This document shows, one piece after another, positions 30,346 through 41,509 of a DNA stretch of 64,000 nucleotides. Location of the stretch: the NCBI GenBank assembly GCA_033064195.1, contig JARBJD010000073.1, positions 220,301-284,300 of the forward strand, given 5' to 3'. A model generated the notes under the pieces. It saw only the letters and a program-made list of their open reading frames with translations. It searched no databases and was not told the DNA's origin. The stretch is from Blattamonas nauphoetae. Its lineage: Eukaryota; Preaxostyla; Oxymonadida. Position 1 is the stretch's first letter. Every line of letters starts with the position of its first letter. Made by a program: the position numbers and the translations under genes.

Positions 30346-31626
30346 GTGCTGCCGAACAAGTCAGACATTCAGCTTCTGACCGTCCAGTTGACCGGAACCA
30401 GCATCGTCACAACAAGCCAGTTCTCCGCGTGGGTTCATCGAGAGGACGAGAATACTGTCCCGACAAGCTCATTCATCGACTCAATCTCTGTCATCATCCC
30501 GCTCATCATCATCTCCACTTCATATGAAGAGGAACTTCGCTTCGAGACAGCAGCGAAGATCGCACTTGCCGTGGCAAAGATGCGAGTATTGGAAGACGCG
30601 ATCAGAAACGAGCTGATGAACAAGTACTCTCCAAGGACCACACTGAGAGTCGATGTGAGTGCAGCTTTTGTGAACATCGCGGAGGGTGGGCTGCGAGATC
30701 TCATGACAATTCTCGTCCCTCTTCTCAAGGAAGCCCTTCGCATGATTCCGGTGATTCTGAAGATGATGGAGGCATGTTGTTTGGCAGGACCAGCTGACCA
30801 GGATCAGGAGAAAGACAAGAAGGAGCTCTCGAATCAGTTGAAAAGAGAAGAAAAGAGAAACCTCAACACCTTCATAGCTCGAAAGAGACTCCTCGCCTTC
30901 TTCGTCACATCTCTTGCTCTCGAAGCTCACCTCCCACAACTCGACATCCGTATCAACTCTGTTTCTTGTGGCATTGCCAAGTCAGGTCACTCCGCAAAGA
31001 CTAGCAAGACACTCATCACAGCAAATCTCTCAGACGTTTGCGCATCGGTTGTCATCCGTCCAAATAACATTGGATTGATGGTGGAGACAGGATCGATGCT
31101 GACGGGAGTCCGAATCGCTCCAGTTCTCAGTCTTCTCCAAGTCATCCAAGACGAGGATCCGTTTTTGACAGCCACTGCTGATAGCAACCCATCTCTCCTT
31201 CTGTCTCTGGCGATGTTCATGCCTCGCGGCTACACCGATCCAGCTACAAAAGGAATGCGGATGGACGACGCCAGTTTGACTGTCACACAGGTAATGGAAG
31301 GCCAGAAGCCGGGCAAGAATGAGAAAGCCATCAAAGAGAGCCCTCTCGACAAGAAGTTGCTAATGAAAGCAAAAGACAGCGAATACGAAACGAACGACAA
31401 CGACAGAACGGTGATTGAAGTGGACGCCAAAAGTGAAGGAATGGGACGCAATTTGAACCACGGCACGTGCATCAAGCTGATCCAGACTGTCCTCCACGTT
31501 GTGAACTTTGTCATCACACACATTGGCGAGATGATACCGCTCCTGAATGACCTCACTCTGAAGACGGAAGTGAAGAGGATCTGTGCATCTTCAGACAGGT
31601 GGAAAAGTTCCGTGTCAAGAGTCTGA
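30346..31626 (+). CDS. Longest intact ORF of the unidentified gene (426 codons)
   Basis: The predicted product has an amphipathic N-terminal half (EEELRFETAAKIALAVAKMR), a charged linker (ADQDQEKDKKELSNQLKREE), and a strand-rich part (LEAHLPQLDIRINSVSCGIA, SDVCASVVIRPNNIGLMVET). An acidic/basic region and a final hydrophobic helix (KLIQTVLHVVNFVITHIGEM) follow. There is no signal peptide. The strand pattern vaguely recalls bridge-like lipid-transfer proteins, but I would not assign it. The frame closes before the disrupted downstream part, so this is probably a fragment of the larger gene. Confidence 0.45.
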   Translation: MLPNKSDIQLLTVQLTGTSIVTTSQFSAWVHREDENTVPTSSFIDSISVIIPLIIISTSYEEELRFETAAKIALAVAKMRVLEDAIRNELMNKYSPRTTLRVDVSAAFVNIAEGGLRDLMTILVPLLKEALRMIPVILKMMEACCLAGPADQDQEKDKKELSNQLKREEKRNLNTFIARKRLLAFFVTSLALEAHLPQLDIRINSVSCGIAKSGHSAKTSKTLITANLSDVCASVVIRPNNIGLMVETGSMLTGVRIAPVLSLLQVIQDEDPFLTATADSNPSLLLSLAMFMPRGYTDPATKGMRMDDASLTVTQVMEGQKPGKNEKAIKESPLDKKLLMKAKDSEYETNDNDRTVIEVDAKSEGMGRNLNHGTCIKLIQTVLHVVNFVITHIGEMIPLLNDLTLKTEVKRICASSDRWKSSVSRV

Positions 31627-31830
31627 CACTCCCGAAGTTGTGCTTAACTCTGACCTCTCATAGTTTGCAATGCACCCCAAATTAGCATCCAGAAAGGTGT
31701 CTCGTCCAACCTGACCCTTTCATCATCGACGGAAAGAGAAGATGGAGATTGTTGAAGAGAACGCAGTTGGAACGATCGTCATCGTGTTCGACCACGCAAC
31801 AGAGAGGGGATCACAACAGATTCTTCGAGG

Positions 31831-31839
31831 GTGGTCGAC
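31831..31839. repeat. 9-bp target-site duplication (left)
   Basis: GTGGTCGAC immediately before the terminal repeat at 31840. The identical 9 bases follow the right terminal repeat at 33845-33853. Nine bases is the usual duplication length for Mutator-like elements. Confidence 0.85.
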
Positions 31840-33844
31840 GGTTAAGTATAGGCGCAGATCCGATTTTCGCTACGCGCAGATCTATTTTTTTGGATACGCG
31901 CAGATCCAAATGGATACACGCAGATCTAAAATATTTCTTGCTTTTTTTGTGTTTACTCTTGCCATTTCATGACATTTCACTCTGAATGCTCACAATTCGC
32001 TTTGACTCTCGAAAACTCTTCGCAAATCAAAATTTGTCACATCTTCACATGACTGTGTTGATCTTACCATCACCCGTATTCTTTCAATAATCTCGACTTC
32101 TTATCCTTCCTCGATATTAGTTGGGTTGATCTGTAATTGACACAGAATGACCATCTTTTTCCATTTTCTTGCACATGAGTCACCCTTCAGGCTATTCAGT
32201 GTCTGATCCCGATTACCATCCTTGTCCTCTTATCAACACATCTGCATTTCTTTTCTGTTCGAGCTCAACCATGGAGTGATGATTTCTGATTCTGTACTCG
32301 TTTGTGGCATTCATCAAATGTCAGTTCAGACAGAACACAACACAACTTATGAAAGCCGTGATGTCTGGCATGGATCTGGACAAAGCAGGCTATTTTCCGC
32401 AGCTATCAGAGTCGAAAAGCATTTCCTGCTCAGTGGTACCAGAAAGAGTAGAGGAAATGATCCAAAAAACGATAATCAGGGACACTCACAAGAAACTGGC
32501 GAACATCAAAGAGAATGACACTGGCATGGCGATCTCTCCTCTCACACCCATCCACGCATGGGACTCAACGGAAGAAGGCACTGTTCAGTATCCTGCCCAC
32601 CCACGAAGACAAAAGAACCATCGCAAAAAACAGAAGAATGCGGATCCGGACCACGGAGCTCAAAATCGCGGGAAATCTACCCAAAATGAAGGAAAAGAGC
32701 TTCTTTCTCCAGATTCACGGGAGGTTGACAGATCAATGATCTCTCCATCAATCTCTCCCGCTGCTCATCAGGACGATGTCGAACGGAAGAAACAGAAGCA
32801 TCCTCTCCGCCTCCAACAAGCCCAAGCTCAAACACTGAAACTCGATGAGGTTCGCCAGTATGTCATTTTGTTGAATGAACTCTTGTCAAAGGCCTATTCA
32901 AGGCACGCCAACTGCACTCCCCGTTCTCCCTCCGCTCGCCATCCCATTCTCCGAAACTCCACCCACAACAGCAAAATCAGAAGCCCACGGCGAGCATCAT
33001 GCTCTTCCTGAAATCCAAGAAAATGCGAAGACGTTGGAGCGGAGGGAAGAAGAGACGGGTCAGACATCGAGAAGAGAGGTCGCGCACACCAGCAGAACAC
33101 ACACCACACGAACAAGAACAGACAGACACGCAGATGACGGGATTCACGAATCAGAATCTTCGGAAGGACACCCGCAGAAGGAGGAGATCTCGCCTTAAAA
33201 TCAGACAGCCTCGCACCGCACTCCGATCACCCCACTTTCCATCAACGCCTTCCAAATCCCTTCTGCCGTCTCCTTCTCACCCGCTCGCCTCTCCTCTCCT
33301 CGCTACAGCCTGCTCAGTCCAACACGTGTCTCACGCATCCACGACGACGACATCACGGTCACCCTCCACTCACTCCTCTCCAAATCTCCCAAACAACCAT
33401 TCAGCCAAACCCTCTCCACTTTTCGATCTTCATAATACAATAGAAAGCACCATATTATCAACTCTGTCATCATCACTTTCGAAGGTAAAAATCCTCCGCA
33501 ATCCTTGGTCTTTGTCCCAGTAGTCGGGTCAATGAACATAATCATGGAACAAAGCCAGAATTCTGAATATCACTTCCAAAATCTCAACTTTAAATCGCAA
33601 AATGCGACTGTCTCGTTTTTTGGAACCACCCTGCTCGATTCATAGTTTTTTCAATCCAATTGTTATTCTGAAAGGAAATTAAGAAACAATCGATCAATGG
33701 TGAGGTTTTTTGAGACAAAAACGAGATAGATATTCGAAAAGAACAAACATTGTTTTGGATCTGCGCGTATCCATTTGGATCTGCGTGTATCCCTTTTTTT
33801 AGATCTGCGCGTAGCGAAAATCGGATCTGCGCCTATACTTAACC
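31840..33844. mobile_element. Mutator-like (MULE) element, 2005 bp, with 93-bp inverted repeats
   Basis: The terminal repeats (31840-31932 and 33752-33844) begin GGTTAAGTATAGGCGCAGAT and consist of four GCGCAGATC/GCACGCAGATC-type subrepeats. They are flanked by the 9-bp duplication GTGGTCGAC. No MULE transposase is present. The interior carries protein-like stretches in several frames (32515-32739, 32875-33198, and 33215-33430 with SINAFQIPSAVSFSPARLSS) that do not resemble transposon proteins. It may have captured host gene sequence, as Pack-MULEs do. It splits the unidentified gene. Confidence 0.8.
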
Positions 33845-33853
33845 GTGGTCGAC
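33845..33853. repeat. 9-bp target-site duplication (right)
   Basis: GTGGTCGAC directly after the right terminal repeat, identical to 31831-31839. Confidence 0.85.
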
Positions 33854-35217
33854 TGTGTCGAAGCATATGAGAACGAGCTGCTCCTCGCTCCCAGCACCCT
33901 CACATTCTGCTCAAATGCTCACAAGATGTGCTCGAATGTGCTGAAGCTGGTCTCGGCTTCAAAGAGGCAGATAAACATGCGTGGAGATGATCATCATGTG
34001 CCTCGCCCGCATTCCACTCATCTTCATCGACTCTTGCCATTGTTCCAGACTGCAAGACTTGCTCCAAAACGCGTTCACTCTTTTCAACGAATGCCTCAAA
34101 CTGATTCTCTCTTTGGTCCTCGAAGCCCTTCTTCTCTCCGTGAAACGCCATCCTCACTGGACAGAAGACTGAGTGGAATCCAGTGATCAATAACTTGACG
34201 AAGATTGTGTTCGACGTGAGAAGAGGTAATCATGAATGCACAAGCCTTCCCTCGTATCTTCACCGAAAACGAAGAAGACAACGACACCAAGTCTATCGAA
34301 TCAGCTCAGAACACCAGCCCGACGATCCGGAGCACGCAAGTTCGCAGCAACTCTCGTTCTATGAACAGATTCGAAACATACACCGAGTTCCCCGCCCTCC
34401 AAGTTCCAAGCTTACAAGCAGTTCATTGCACAGCAGGGGGTTCGCATGGTCGACTTCAAGTTGTTTGGGTTGGGGGCAGAAGGCGGAAAGGCAGAGATTG
34501 TGGGATCACTGGAAAACTGGGCAGTTCAACGACCTCAACGCGAAAGGAATGGATGACGCCGCGCATCGCTTCAACACAGATCTCAAACAATGAAAGACAG
34601 GTTGTGGACACATCGAACAGTGGAAGGCCCTCAAAACACGAACCGACTCGTTCAAACTTCATCTCCTCCTCATCACGTACCTCCGCAACGACGACATAAG
34701 GCAGGCCCAGCCAGATTAAGGACATCGAACAGCTCCGCATCCAACAGAAGATCCTCCAGTGGATCTCGTCTCTACTATTCACCGCATCCCAGACCAATGG
34801 AATCGCATTCACTCGCTCTCAGCACGCTGTCTTGCTCCGAAAGCGGACCGTTGTGAAGTTCCACGGAAGGAAGCATTCCGCCCACATCGGGATCGAAGAG
34901 ATGGATGGAGTCTCCTTCCGCTACGTAGTTGTCAACAGTGATCGTTTTGGGAAGAACAGCGGGGTTTACCGATATCCGTGTGAGCCCAACCCGTAAGACA
35001 TCCACACTCTGTTGGATCTCGACACGTCATTGTGCTATGTCGCTACCAATCCGACTTAACTTGCAGAGAGTTTTGTGAAGCGACAGCAGGCGATGGAGTC
35101 GAGACTGGCAGTTTCGATTGTGGAGCTGTGTCTGGCGGAGAATGTGAGAAACAACTTCATTCTCTCTCAAGTTTTTTCCACACACATAAACAGGATAATC
35201 AACGCCAAGTGTCTTTT

Positions 35218-35765
35218 CTACCAAACCAGTGCTCATCAACCTTGTGAGGCATAAACATGGTGATCTGCAAATAACGGGTGGCCAGATCGAACCACAATAA
35301 CAAACAAAAGAGTACCAATTTGTCTGTTATCATAAACAAGAGAAAGATTCCCGACAGGGGACTCAAGGGTCACAATGTCAGTTCTGCCCAAGTGGGGGCG
35401 GTGATGAGCAAAAAAGTGTGGGGATCTTACCCACAACTCCAGAAAAGCCCCAACGGGGAAGAAAAACTGGAGGAAAAGAGAGGTCGGAAGGACTAATGAA
35501 GTGCAAAACACCGAAGGGTTGTAATATAAAAGAAAGACGCCTCTACCGCGTTTGCACCATTCCACACGAAGGGAAGAGCTGACATTCGCTCAATTCCCGA
35601 AAGGGAAGAGCTGTCCTTCGCTCAATTCCCGAAAAGGAAGAGCCGACATTCGCTCGATTCACGAAACGGAAGAGCTGTCACTTGCTCAATTCCATCGGGG
35701 GAAGAGCTGACATTCATAGTCTGCTGTGCGACAGAGAAAATGGTTGATGAGCACTGGTTTGGTAG
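35218..35765. mobile_element. 548-bp inverted-repeat element with internal minisatellite
   Basis: Perfect 24-bp inverted ends (CTACCAAACCAGTGCTCATC... at 35218-35241 and its inverse at 35742-35765). The interior contains a 32-33 bp tandem repeat (35571-35716) and a stretch (35242-35294) that recurs inverted at 39674-39724. No ORF of note. Confidence 0.65.
35571..35716 (+). repeat. Minisatellite, ~32-bp unit, about 4.5 copies
   Basis: The unit starts GGGAAGAGCTGACATTCGCT and ends CAATTCCCGAAA; copies vary by single substitutions. Confidence 0.8.
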
Positions 35766-35767
35766 AA

Positions 35768-38700
35768 AGGTGTTCCTTGCTCTCACACCACTACCAAACC
35801 AGGGCTCATCAACCTTGTGAGTTTTGAAAGGAGAAACAACAATAAATGTAATGAGAGAATCAGAAGAAGAGATAATGATGAGAAACAAAGAGAAAAGTCA
35901 TTATCTGTACGTGTTTCTTCCTTCTGAAATAATATTGGCCGTGCCCCTGAGAAGGGCTGTCACCAGCTGAATGTCAACTCTGATGGAGTCAGTTAGTAGG
36001 GGGTCTTCTGTGAAGCACTTCAACAACGCTACCTCCCCTTCTTTTGTTCAGTTCCTTTCAGGACATGGAAAGTCTCTCCAACCTCGTCCACCAATTCCCA
36101 TATCTCTTCAGTGAAGCACTTGTCTTGAAGTGCTTCACCACCTCGTGGTGGCTCTTCTCATGATCATTCTCTGAATCGTCTTGTACGGAACACCGATTGG
36201 CGTGACGACTGGGTACTGACACCAGTCCATTCACAACGAAAGGGGAGTCGGTGGAGATGAAATACAACACTTTCGATTGTGAACGGCACAAATGTCACGC
36301 ACGGAAGGTCAACTGGCCCGCTTCTGCAGACGAGCTACATCAGTACAAGATGTGAAGTTGAGTGTTTAGTGAGCAACCGAGTGTTTCATGTTCGGCGTGT
36401 CGCAGATGAGCGGCAGATTCTCGGAAATGGATCATTGAATGGGCGAAAGTGAGAGAACATCGCACACTCTCCTTCAAGTTCTCGCTCTTCATCTCCATCG
36501 ATGTGGTTCCTGTCTTCTTCCAATCCTCAATTCATGTTGTTTGGTCCCGAATGCAGCTCCTCACCTGGAGTATCTCGATTCGTACGAGTCACTCAGCTTT
36601 TCATTCCGAGTACATGAGATCAGTTTGTCATGTGTGAGATCTGATGGTTACGTATCGTATAAGTTGATTAAAATGTGTGAGGATATCGCCAAACACCTTG
36701 TTCGCTCTTCTTTCAATCCGCGGTGTCATTCATCTCTTGCTATTCTTGCTTGAAGAGCTGTGTTTTCTTCTTATGCTTCTGGTTCTACGGACATAGTCTC
36801 AAGCTGTCACCGTCGCTGCAAGTAGCTGTTGTCTGGTTGTGGTGATGGCAAAGTTAGGCGTGACTGTTCTCCGACAGTAATGATTGAACGGTAATTCTGT
36901 CTGAATTCTTTGGATTCTTCAACATCCCACCTATGCTGTTGAGCTACAACTACCGTCGTGCGAATCTCGTGCTCATCCACATCTTCTCCAAACTCCAATG
37001 TTGAATCAGTGTCGTGAGAATCATTATATTCGAGTTGTCTGAAATCTGTGAAAAGTGTGATGGTTCGTCATGTTCAACCCAGCTGTCCAATTCATTTTGG
37101 AGGTGAGATTTGCGATCCGAGAACATTTCGGCTTCTAATGAACAGTACTTCTTTCGGTTTGAAGTCGGTCGATCGTCAATTGAGCTTTCTATTCTCCAAT
37201 CGAGGTGAAATGGTGAAACCATCACCTTCGGTTCACCTCTGCATCGAACCAGTTCAAGAATGCTTCTCGGTCTAAGTTGTCAGAGAAGTTGTTTGGGTGG
37301 AGTCGATGATATAGGTGTTGGAGTCGATGATGGATCCATCCAGCTGTCTCTTGTTATCTTCATGGGTGTCTCGGGAAAGCAGATAGCGTCTGATCATGTC
37401 CCGCCTGTCTCGTGTATATCATCTCTCGTTGCTCATCGCTGAATCACCGTCTTCATCTTCTCCAACCTCAGTGCGAGTGAAGTCGATATTGTTCACGCAA
37501 AAGTGGGACGGATTTGTGAAGACGAAGGAAGGCATGACAGAAGTGGTTGGGTCAACAGATCTGGGCACATCTCGCTGTGTGTCAGCGGCGTCTGTCAATC
37601 TTCGGATCTCCTCTAGCGCAGCAGACAGTTGGGTCTCCAAAGCCTGTATTTTGGTTTTGTCCGCTTGACGTGCTTGTTCTTGCATGTGGAGAAGCTGTTG
37701 GGTCTTCTGGCATTCATTCTGTTCTCGAATCAGCGCTTCATGATCTGTCTCGAGTTTCTCTGCGAAGAAGCGAGAGAGTGGTGTTTCTGTGTCTCACGCA
37801 TTCTGTCTCATCTAAAACCTTGTTTCCTACTGCATTCATGTCCAACGTGGGGTGTAGTATCTCCACGTGATGTAAAAATCGGAGTTTCGGAGGCGCAAAT
37901 CGCTGTGATTGGCAATGAGACAATTTCAATCTCTCACCCTCTGCTTCCTCTAACTGTGACAACGCTGGCTACCACTTGCTGTGTTCCTTGATTCTTGTAA
38001 GGGTAGCGTCGACTTCCTTGTGTAACTTCGTTTCCGGTTGTTCGGGCTCACAAGTTTGGAACTTGAGCATCAATACTTGCTCTCGTTAACTTCGCCAAAT
38101 AATTGTTAGGTATCGGTGTTCTCTTGATCTGGCTAAAAGATGTACAACGGGCTTGGGTGCGATGCGATTGAAGTGATCGATATGTTCACTTCTAATGAAC
38201 TCATTCGTCGCAAATGAACTGATTGATGAATCCAACGGGGATCTCCTCCAATACTGTGTTACGTCTTCGAGAATGTAGATTATTTTCCTGATGTTCGGAA
38301 GATATTGATTGTGCAACTGATGCAGTTATTATTGACAGCATTCCGTCGGTTCCCGTCAATAACCCGATTTGCGATGCGAATGTAATCGAATGCGACCGTA
38401 AAGTTCAGATTTAAAGATGGATATGTATCGTTGCTTGATTGTTTCCTGATCAACGTTGTCTTCTGTAATACACATGGCTATATCGAAATAAACCAAGCTA
38501 GTAGTGGAAACGGCTGATGAAAATGTGCGAGAATCGATTATATTGCGCGGTGATCCGGTACATCACCTCCGACGGATTCTGCGTGACTTATTGCACTTGG
38601 CTCGATTTACGATTGATATATAGAGGTAAGACGACCTCCTTGAATGCATTGAAGAATGTTCCGGATATCACTGGTGCAAACGACTGCTTCTCTGGTTCCG

Positions 38701-39768
38701 ATTGACCAAAACGTGTGCGATCGTTGAGGAGTGAGACAATCCCGTCGGTACATTGCTCAGCGGCTACTAAAATACCCTCGTTGGAAAATTGCTCCCGTGT
38801 CTTTCTTTCGGAGTACCGTGAGGTTCTTCAACCCTGCTTGGAATTGTCACTGCGGTGACATCAGTTTGGGACGGTTACCCTTCAGAATCTGCTTGTGTTC
38901 CGATGTAATTCTTTCTGACGAAAGGCTGGTGTCTTTCTCCGACTTTAGTTTTGCCTGAGAGACACAACGAGTCGCATGGGAGGAGGTGCCATCTGGACTC
39001 TCCTCCCTTTCAAGTTTTCCTTCATATTGCCTCCATGCTATCTGTATGCTGTTTAAGATATGACATTCTTCATGTTTCACAAAAATCCGTTCGCATTGTT
39101 GTGATCGCTGCTCGTTTGGTGGGTGAGCATGTTCCCGCTCACTCACCCGCCGTACTCGAAAGTAAACGATTGAACAGGTTCATTCGTTGTCTGATAGGTT
39201 AATTCTTCGTCTTTGGCTGTTCCAAGAAGCGCTTTCGTCCATCTTCACAAATTCTTCTTGAATACTTGGCGTTCGAGTTGGTCATGTTAAGAACAGTTGT
39301 ACCTGACGTGATGTTGTTGGCACTATCTTGAGTGCGTGTAAAGGCTGTTGGTTAGCTCGATTCAGCGAATATGTCGAGAAAAGATTCATTCGAGAGTCCA
39401 TGTTGTGACTCGAAATGCGGTATATTGTCTTGAGTTCTACAATTACTTGTTGAGTTACCGGCACTGTCTTGAGTGCTTACCATGGTTCTTCGGCACGATG
39501 TCTTGAAATCTCGTTCTGATGAGGCTTTCAACGGTGTTTTTGGTGTGAGTTAAAAAATGAGTTGTGTGTCATAAAATCGCAAAAAGATTTGATGAAAAGG
39601 ATTATTTTCGAAGATGGACGAAAATAGTTTCGTTAGATTTGACATAAACGTCTAGGTCTTTTGTTGGAATTGTTCGATCTGGCCACCCGTTATTTGCAGA
39701 TCACCATGTTTATGCCTCACAAGGTTGATGAGCCCTGGTTTGGTAGTGGTGTGAGAGCAAGGAACACC
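35768..39768 (-). mobile_element. ~4.0-kb degenerate element with 54-bp inverted ends
   Basis: The left end at 35768-35821 starts AGGTGTTCCTTGCTCTCACA and contains the same CTACCAAACCAGGGCTCATC tip. The right end is its inverse, closing at 39768, with extra end sequence back to 39674. Minus-strand protein-like pieces lie in different frames: about 38480-38400 (DNVDQETIKQRYISIFKSEL), 38316-38086 (IIYILEDVTQYWRRSPLDSS), 37962-37738, 37685-37419 (coiled coil, KIQALETQLSAALEEIRRL) and about 37285-37220 (LDREAFLNWFDAEVNR). A gag-like protein is one possible origin of these pieces, but no RT, integrase or transposase motif is secure. Confidence 0.45.
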
Positions 39769-39989
39769 TCTCTACCTGAGCGCAGTACCACTCATGAAAT
39801 CCTCGTCAGCTCAGCATTCGATGGAATTTGATGAGTGCTTTTCTTCTCCTCATCTTTCCAGATAGATAACGGGAAGAACCAGGCTTTCTCGAAAGGATCA
39901 AAGGCAATGGTGCAAGTGGGATGATCATGTTCTGAAGTCAGATCACAATTCTGTTTATCGATGAATCAGTTTGTAGTCTCCTTTCACCA

Positions 39990-40600
39990 CTCAACTATTG
40001 TTCATCATCCCGTCCTCTCCATCTCAGGACAGCTGATGAGGCCATGCCCGCTCAAGATGACACAGTCACTTGTGTCGACTCAACATCCAGTCTTTCCCTA
40101 TGAACACAGGATCCCAGGCTGACATGTTGCGCAGAGCGGAAATTCGAGGAGGACATCAACCTCGATCTGATGAAATCCAAGCCGAAGACGTCGACGGAGC
40201 ACACTGAACGGATGACACATGATACACATTCGATGACAAGGCCATTCGGTTTGTCAATATACTCGCCTTCCTCTTCATTCCATTCAATCTTTCTTTTGTT
40301 TCAACGTTCTTGTCAATCTTCTCTCACTTCTATTATTCTTCTTTCAGCTCCTGTTTCATTAGTTTTCAATGCCTTCCACAACCACAAAGCTAATTATCAG
40401 CAAGATATGAACCATCCAACTCCCATATTGACACCACACTCACACTCTGCAACTTGCCCACGCACAAGCCTCTCACCATTGAGTTCCAGACCATCCTGCT
40501 GGCTCTCGGCTACCATTGCAAGAGGGAAACCCACTCGCTCACCGTGTGATGCAAATGGCGTCAACTCCTTGTAATCACAATTGCTACTATATTATCTGAA
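39990..40600 (+). other. Unassigned interval with short coding-like pieces
   Basis: Frames shift between protein-like segments (EEDINLDLMKSKPKTSTEHT near 40150-40210; LPTHKPLTIEFQTILLALGY near 40450-40530). There is no continuous gene and no recognised domain; it may be a decayed exon set. Confidence 0.3.
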
Positions 40601-40839
40601 TTGTATTTTTCATTTCATGAAATATCAATCTCGTGAGACGCTTTTTTGTGGAATCCAATCTTGATCACAACCATTAAAAAAATAGTGATACCAACAGATT
40701 TAATATGTGATGTGGTGAGATAAAAATGCAAATTTCAAGATCAGTGCAATTATTTCAACTTGATTTCTCAAAACTAGAATTTGTGCGGGTTTATGTATTT
40801 TGTGCGGGTTTATCCGGGCACTATAAGGGTCAGATCAGG

Positions 40840-41480
40840 TGATGAGATGCTGAAATGCCATCGTTGTGTGTCTTCCTCTCTTTAACCTATCTCTCTTTGT
40901 TGTTTATCTTATTTCGAACTCAATTTTAGAATGATAGAATGATGAAATCAGAAATATCAAACAGCCTCTCTTCTTGGGTCAATGAGTTGGTGAAACGCTG
41001 TCATCGTATGTCTTGCTCTCTTTAACCTCTCTCTCTTTGTTGTTACTCTTATTTAGAAAGCAATTTAAGGACGATAGTATGATAAAATGAGAAGGATCAA
41101 ACCACCAGCTCTGCTGGGGCAATATCATGCTGAAACGCTGTCATCGTGTATAGTCCTCTCTTTTAATCACTCTCTTTTTGTTGTTTCTCTTCTTTAGAAT
41201 AGAAACGATGATAAATAGAATGGAGAAAGGAGAAGGATCGAACCACCTGTCCTGATTGGACAATGGAACGATCAAGGGCGTTTATGGCATACTTCTCTCT
41301 TATTTTGCATTTCTCTTTTTTGACTTTTTCTCATTTTTTTGACTCAATTTTAGATAGATCGAATGTGACATGACTATGATCAAACCGTCCGGATTGATCA
41401 AGAAATCTGATGCGAAGTGTTGTCACAGTTTGTCTCCCTCTCGTTTAACCTCTCTCTTTTTCGTTTTATCAATGATTCAG
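40840..41480 (+). repeat. Degenerate tandem array, ~130-bp unit, four to five copies
   Basis: Each unit contains GAAACGCTGTCATCGT, then TCTCTTTAACCTCTCTCTCT, TTTGTTGTT, a T(T/C)TTTAG and a GATAGAATGAT-type A-rich part. Units diverge by substitutions and small indels. The GT...pyrimidine...TTTAG layout of each unit resembles a short intron. Confidence 0.6.
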
Positions 41481-41509
41481 GACTTCATTCACGATAGATA
41501 CTTTGTGAA

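Larger units (their letters stand above)
29627..35250 (+). pseudogene. Large unidentified gene, frameshifted and split by a MULE-like element
   Basis: Protein-like stretches occur on the plus strand in all three frames. They include 29627-29850 (LGADVMNMRMHMIDCFMGVN), 29835-30098 (NEGITVTLLCHRKNLYAGIV), the main ORF 30346-31626, then after the insertion 33845-33985 (VVDCVEAYENELLLAPSTLT), 34430-34560 (RMVDFKLFGLGAEGGKAEIV), 34590-34715 (TDSFKLHLLLITYLRNDDIR) and 34717-34998 (IKDIEQLRIQQKILQWISSL). Some breaks may be introns, but the element at 31840 cannot be. I do not recognise the family; it looks like a long, mixed helix/strand cytosolic protein. Confidence 0.5.
29184..40823. mobile_element. 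Possible large composite element bounded by inverted tips
   Basis: The left tip (29184-29226) reads TAGTCACCGGATAAACCCGC, then CATAAACCCGCACAAA. The right tip (40780-40823), inverted, reads TAGTGCCCGGATAAACCCGC, then CATAAACCCGCACAAA. TAA lies just outside each tip. A 3-bp TWA duplication would fit PIF/Harbinger-type insertion. The interior has no recognisable transposase. It holds a broken gene, a MULE-like insertion and a further nested element. Two independent small elements in opposite orientation could give the same picture. Confidence 0.4.

Noticed and set aside
30346-31626. Assignment to VPS13/chorein-type lipid-transfer proteins
   Set aside because: Only a loose strand-pattern resemblance and no diagnostic motif, so it is left as unknown.
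40850-41480. A CRISPR-like array in the repeated units
   Set aside because: The units are ~130 bp, diverged and without short identical repeats and unique spacers; this is a degenerate tandem array in a eukaryotic setting.
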